From positions 34,708-98,707 of the IMG/VR virus record IMGVR_UViG_3300023273_000760: DNA of 64,000 nucleotides. One strand, given 5' to 3'. Positions 61,886 through 64,000 of this stretch are shown one piece after another (position 1 is the first letter of the stretch; each line of letters begins with the position of its first letter). Under the pieces are notes generated by a model. That model was not told the origin of the DNA. It saw nothing but the letters and a program-made list of their open reading frames with translations, and made no database searches. The translations under genes and the position numbers were made by a program. Origin of the DNA: a virus.

Positions 61886-62770
61886 TTAAGTTCCCCATGC
61901 GTTGCCGAAGATGTCGACGTGTAGTCTTGGGGTGTAACGCCAGCCCCGCTCCATTGCCAATTCTGCGACTCGTCTAGTGTTGAGGGTGTATTCTTCCGAT
62001 CTGCCCCCCAACGGCATGATATAAACTGGAACATCGATCCCAGCGTCACGATATTCTTGAACCGCTTTGGTAACTTCATCCACGTCCATGTTATCAGCAA
62101 CAACAAATTTAAAATACATATTACTATTAGGTACATCAAAGTAACTACGAGCAATATCGGGATTGATAGCATCACCCCAAGACTCTCCGCTAACGGAAAG
62201 TTTCGGACTGCAACTAAAAGTGACTTCAAATCTGTCTTGAGTTTCCAAGTATTGTTTGAAATCATTGTGTAAAGTTTGTGTTGTATTTGTTTCAAATGTA
62301 ACATTTTTTAAGTCTCGCATTCTTGGGTGTTCGAATAATTCCTTGTAAAATCGTTGCCAACCTAACAAAGGTTCACCACCCGTTAAGATAAAGTGTACAT
62401 CTTGACCATTATTCATAGTCCACTTGCCTTCTGGAGTTAAACTAAGAATATGCTCTACTACTTCATCAACAGTTTTATCTTTCATAAACTTTTTAAATTC
62501 AGGATAGATACTTGCATATGTGTCACAACCTGTATGCACAATAGGCAACTCATGAAAAGTGTCTACCTTCTCAGTAACACCTTCATCTAAAAGTTTACGT
62601 ACCTCTGGGTTATACTTAACACCAGTTTCTCTCATTGGAGTACCTCTAGGCAACCCAAAGTTCATACAACGAAAGTTACAACCAAATGTTCTTAAGAACA
62701 CACTAGGGACTCCAACAAACTTGCCTTCGCCCTGTACACTATAAAATGCTTCTGAATATCTTAGTTTCAT
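61886..62770 (-). CDS. queE: 7-carboxy-7-deazaguanine synthase (QueE), split Cys motif
   Basis: 294 residues. The opening MKLRYSEAFYSVQGEGKFVG and RTFGCNFRCMNFG are typical QueE, and ILTGGEPLLGWQ is the SAM-binding strand. QueE makes 7-carboxy-7-deazaguanine from 6-carboxytetrahydropterin by radical chemistry. The third cluster Cys is not at the usual X2 distance: Cys31 and Cys35 are followed by about 46 residues (to TGCDTYAS, Cys82), which matches the normal CDT-type block. So a large insertion splits the motif. With folE nearby it supports a deazaguanine pathway in the phage. It overlaps the small gene at 62767 by 4 nt. Confidence 0.87.
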   Translation of the reverse strand: MKLRYSEAFYSVQGEGKFVGVPSVFLRTFGCNFRCMNFGLPRGTPMRETGVKYNPEVRKLLDEGVTEKVDTFHELPIVHTGCDTYASIYPEFKKFMKDKTVDEVVEHILSLTPEGKWTMNNGQDVHFILTGGEPLLGWQRFYKELFEHPRMRDLKNVTFETNTTQTLHNDFKQYLETQDRFEVTFSCSPKLSVSGESWGDAINPDIARSYFDVPNSNMYFKFVVADNMDVDEVTKAVQEYRDAGIDVPVYIMPLGGRSEEYTLNTRRVAELAMERGWRYTPRLHVDIFGNAWGT

Positions 62771-62955
62771 TCTTTCACCTGTACCAATGGCTCATTATAA
62801 TATGCGTCGTGATAATCACCATTTTTTTGAAATTGTCGAATAGTAGTATCTTTAACAAGCATACCATCTTTAACTGTGTAGGTAGTGTATTCTACTTTGA
62901 TTACACCTTCCTTGCTTCTTTCAATATGTGATTTCATAGGTCCTTCTGTTATCAT
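62767..62955 (-). CDS. Small conserved hypothetical protein between folE and queE (62 aa)
   Basis: Begins MITEGPMKSHIERSKEGVIK and reads VEYTTYTVKDGMLVKDTTIRQFQ and DYHDAYYNEPLVQV. It overlaps folE and queE by 4 nt on each side, so the three genes are a coupled unit. No domain recognised. A role as a partner of the deazaguanine enzymes is possible, without proof. Confidence 0.65.
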   Translation of the reverse strand: MITEGPMKSHIERSKEGVIKVEYTTYTVKDGMLVKDTTIRQFQKNGDYHDAYYNEPLVQVKE

Positions 62956-63638
62956 CTTGGTGCAAACTCCTGTTGTAATTTAATATTATCCATAAACTCT
63001 TTTTTAGTTCCTGCATCTTCTTTAAAACTACCTTTTAGTACAGTTGTTTGAGTTAATGAACTATGCGCCATAATGCCTCTATTTTCACAACAACCATGTG
63101 TTGCTTGAATGTATACACCTAAGTGTTTTGCATTAGTAGCCTTTTCAATTTCACGTGCAATATCATTTGCAAGTTCTTCTTGTAGTGTACCACGTCTAGC
63201 ACACCACTGTGCAATACGTGTATACTTAGAAAGTCCAATTACTTTTCCATTAGGAATAACGCCAATATATGCTACTCCTGTTACTGGTTGATGGTGATGC
63301 GAACAAACACTTTTAAGTTCGCTTCTTACAACAAGCATACCTGTGTAAGCATTTTCACCTTCGTTTGGAAACGCTGTTGCTGTAGGAATCTTATCATAAC
63401 GTCCTTGCATTAGTTCATTGTAATACATTTTTGCAAGACGTTTAGCAGTACCATGACTGTTAGGATCGTTTTCTCTATCGATAATAAGTGCGTCTAGAAC
63501 GCCTTCAAACTTTTCCGCGGCTTCGTCAATTAGTTTTTGTTTTTCACCTTCATAGATGAATTCACTAATATTGTCACCTGCCCAATAACGCTTGTTTGCG
63601 TCCTTAATTCTGCGTGTTACTTCTTCATATTTTTTCAT
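62952..63638 (-). CDS. folE: GTP cyclohydrolase I (FolE)
   Basis: 228 residues. Zinc ligands lie in SVCSHHHQPVTG and THGCCENRGIM, and active-site regions GKVIGLSKYTRIAQW and PNGKVIG match the family. The enzyme opens GTP to dihydroneopterin triphosphate, the first step of folate and of 7-deazaguanine synthesis. A perfect sigma70 promoter is 44 nt upstream, and a GGAG site precedes ATG 63638. The downstream genes queE and the small 62-residue protein are translationally coupled, so they probably act together. Confidence 0.93.
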   Translation of the reverse strand: MKKYEEVTRRIKDANKRYWAGDNISEFIYEGEKQKLIDEAAEKFEGVLDALIIDRENDPNSHGTAKRLAKMYYNELMQGRYDKIPTATAFPNEGENAYTGMLVVRSELKSVCSHHHQPVTGVAYIGVIPNGKVIGLSKYTRIAQWCARRGTLQEELANDIAREIEKATNAKHLGVYIQATHGCCENRGIMAHSSLTQTTVLKGSFKEDAGTKKEFMDNIKLQQEFAPR

Positions 63639-63681
63639 TTACTTCTCCGAGTTATAGACGAGGATGTCTACTATGTTTTAC

Positions 63682-63710
63682 ATTATATACTTTATTTAGG
63701 TTTTTGTCAA
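63682..63710 (-). promoter_or_regulatory. Consensus sigma70 promoter for the folE-queE unit
   Basis: On the minus strand a perfect TTGACA, 17-nt spacer and perfect TATAAT precede folE in a 85-bp intergenic gap. Indicates early expression by host RNA polymerase. Confidence 0.9.
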
Positions 63711-63723
63711 GTATATTATGCAC

Positions 63724-63927
63724 TTAAAAATACTTTTTGAGCATTTCAATTTGATCATCGTATTCTGCTACAATGTTCAATTCTTTTTCAATTGCTTCCA
63801 AAATGTCTGGATGTTCGCCAACTCCTGCGGCTCTTTCCAAATATACTTCGACATTCATTTTGTGTTTTGCAATATGACCTTCTGCGTGTTTAATCATAGC
63901 CGCAATCATGTTTTCTCTATTATACAT
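63724..63927 (-). CDS. Conserved phage hypothetical protein (67 aa)
   Basis: Begins MYNRENMIAAMIKHAEGHIA and is all-helical: KHKMNVEVYLERAAG, GVGEHPDILEAIEKELNIVA and DDQIEMLKKYF. A small protein of this kind with the GVGEHPD segment is common in T4-like marine phages. Its ATG overlaps the upstream stop (TAATG), so it is coupled to the gene running off the window end. No function known. Confidence 0.7.
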   Translation of the reverse strand: MYNRENMIAAMIKHAEGHIAKHKMNVEVYLERAAGVGEHPDILEAIEKELNIVAEYDDQIEMLKKYF

Positions 63928-64000
63928 TAGTTTACCTTTCCAATTTGTGTTATAAATTCCTTTGCAATAAGAGTGTGTGCTTCTTTATTGAAGTGTTCGT
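63927..64000 (-). CDS. C-terminal end of an unidentified protein, possibly SGNH-like (partial)
   Basis: An open minus-strand frame enters from beyond the right edge and ends at a TAA whose last base is shared with the next ATG. The 23 visible residues include EHFNKEAHTLIAKEFITQIG, which resembles the closing helix of SGNH-type hydrolases, where a His near the end completes the catalytic set. The 5' part lies outside the window, so only a weak guess can be made. Confidence 0.6.
   Translation of the reverse strand, partial: EHFNKEAHTLIAKEFITQIGKVN

Noticed and set aside
61828-62304. 158-codon frame overlapping queE
   Set aside because: Nearly all of it lies inside queE, which has clear family motifs in its own frame. 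Only its last 22 codons are of possible interest and are reported separately.
1-64000. tRNA genes, CRISPR arrays and photosynthesis genes
   Set aside because: Reading both strands gave no cloverleaf-like sequence, no regular repeat-spacer pattern and no psbA-like or other photosystem protein. tRNA detection by eye is weak, so a dedicated scan would be needed to exclude them fully.

Overview
The window looks like part of the genome of a T4-type marine myophage. It is AT-rich, almost fully coding, and built of genes joined by ATGA/TAATG overlaps. It carries very large tail or baseplate proteins, three related tail fibres (one with a phage tail-collar domain), a T4 RNase H-like 5'-3' exonuclease, T4-style late promoters (variants of TATAAATA), and folE/queE for 7-deazaguanine synthesis. 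No photosynthesis genes, integrase, tRNA, CRISPR array or insertion sequence was recognised. The host is inferred only: an abundant AT-rich marine bacterium such as SAR11 or a picocyanobacterium would fit.

Layout. (1) 1-15445, plus strand: virion genes, namely the 3' part of a >2700-residue structural protein, a 204-residue structural protein, three tail-fibre paralogues and another structural protein, closed by a strong intrinsic terminator at 15492-15522. (2) 15541-51155: a 35-kb accessory island that switches strand seven times. It holds ten radical SAM enzymes in three subfamilies and eight 2-oxoglutarate/Fe(II) oxygenase-like domains. It also holds four glycosyltransferase-like proteins, an amidinotransferase, a shortened DegT-type aminotransferase, two SGNH-type proteins, a UDP-sugar dehydrogenase, a methyltransferase, a mini APH-type kinase, two tandem beta-propellers, a phosphatase-oxygenase fusion, an SDR-like protein, a flavin halogenase-like enzyme, a GNAT-like protein and a mini adenylation (ANL) domain. 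(3) 51199-52494, minus: another fibre-like structural protein behind a late promoter. (4) 52563-64000, minus: conserved phage genes, a MoxR ATPase/VWA-metallopeptidase pair, a nuclease, a ParB-like protein, the exonuclease, two more oxygenases, queE and folE. Several of these sit behind near-consensus sigma70 promoters.

How it may work together (inference). The island lies between tail-fibre and structural genes, and several of its operons start at T4-type late promoters, so its enzymes are probably made while virions assemble. Radical SAM enzymes, oxygenases, a halogenase-like flavoenzyme, sugar-nucleotide and glycosyl-transfer enzymes and a mini adenylation domain together suggest tailoring of a peptide, protein or glycan. 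Candidate substrates are the phage's own fibres, the beta-propeller proteins, or the cell surface. None of these substrates is proven by the sequence. folE and queE suggest that the phage DNA (or host tRNA) carries 7-deazaguanine bases.

No gene-free stretch exceeds about 160 bases. The longest, 55370-55528, contains a promoter, a leader and a structured terminator-like element.
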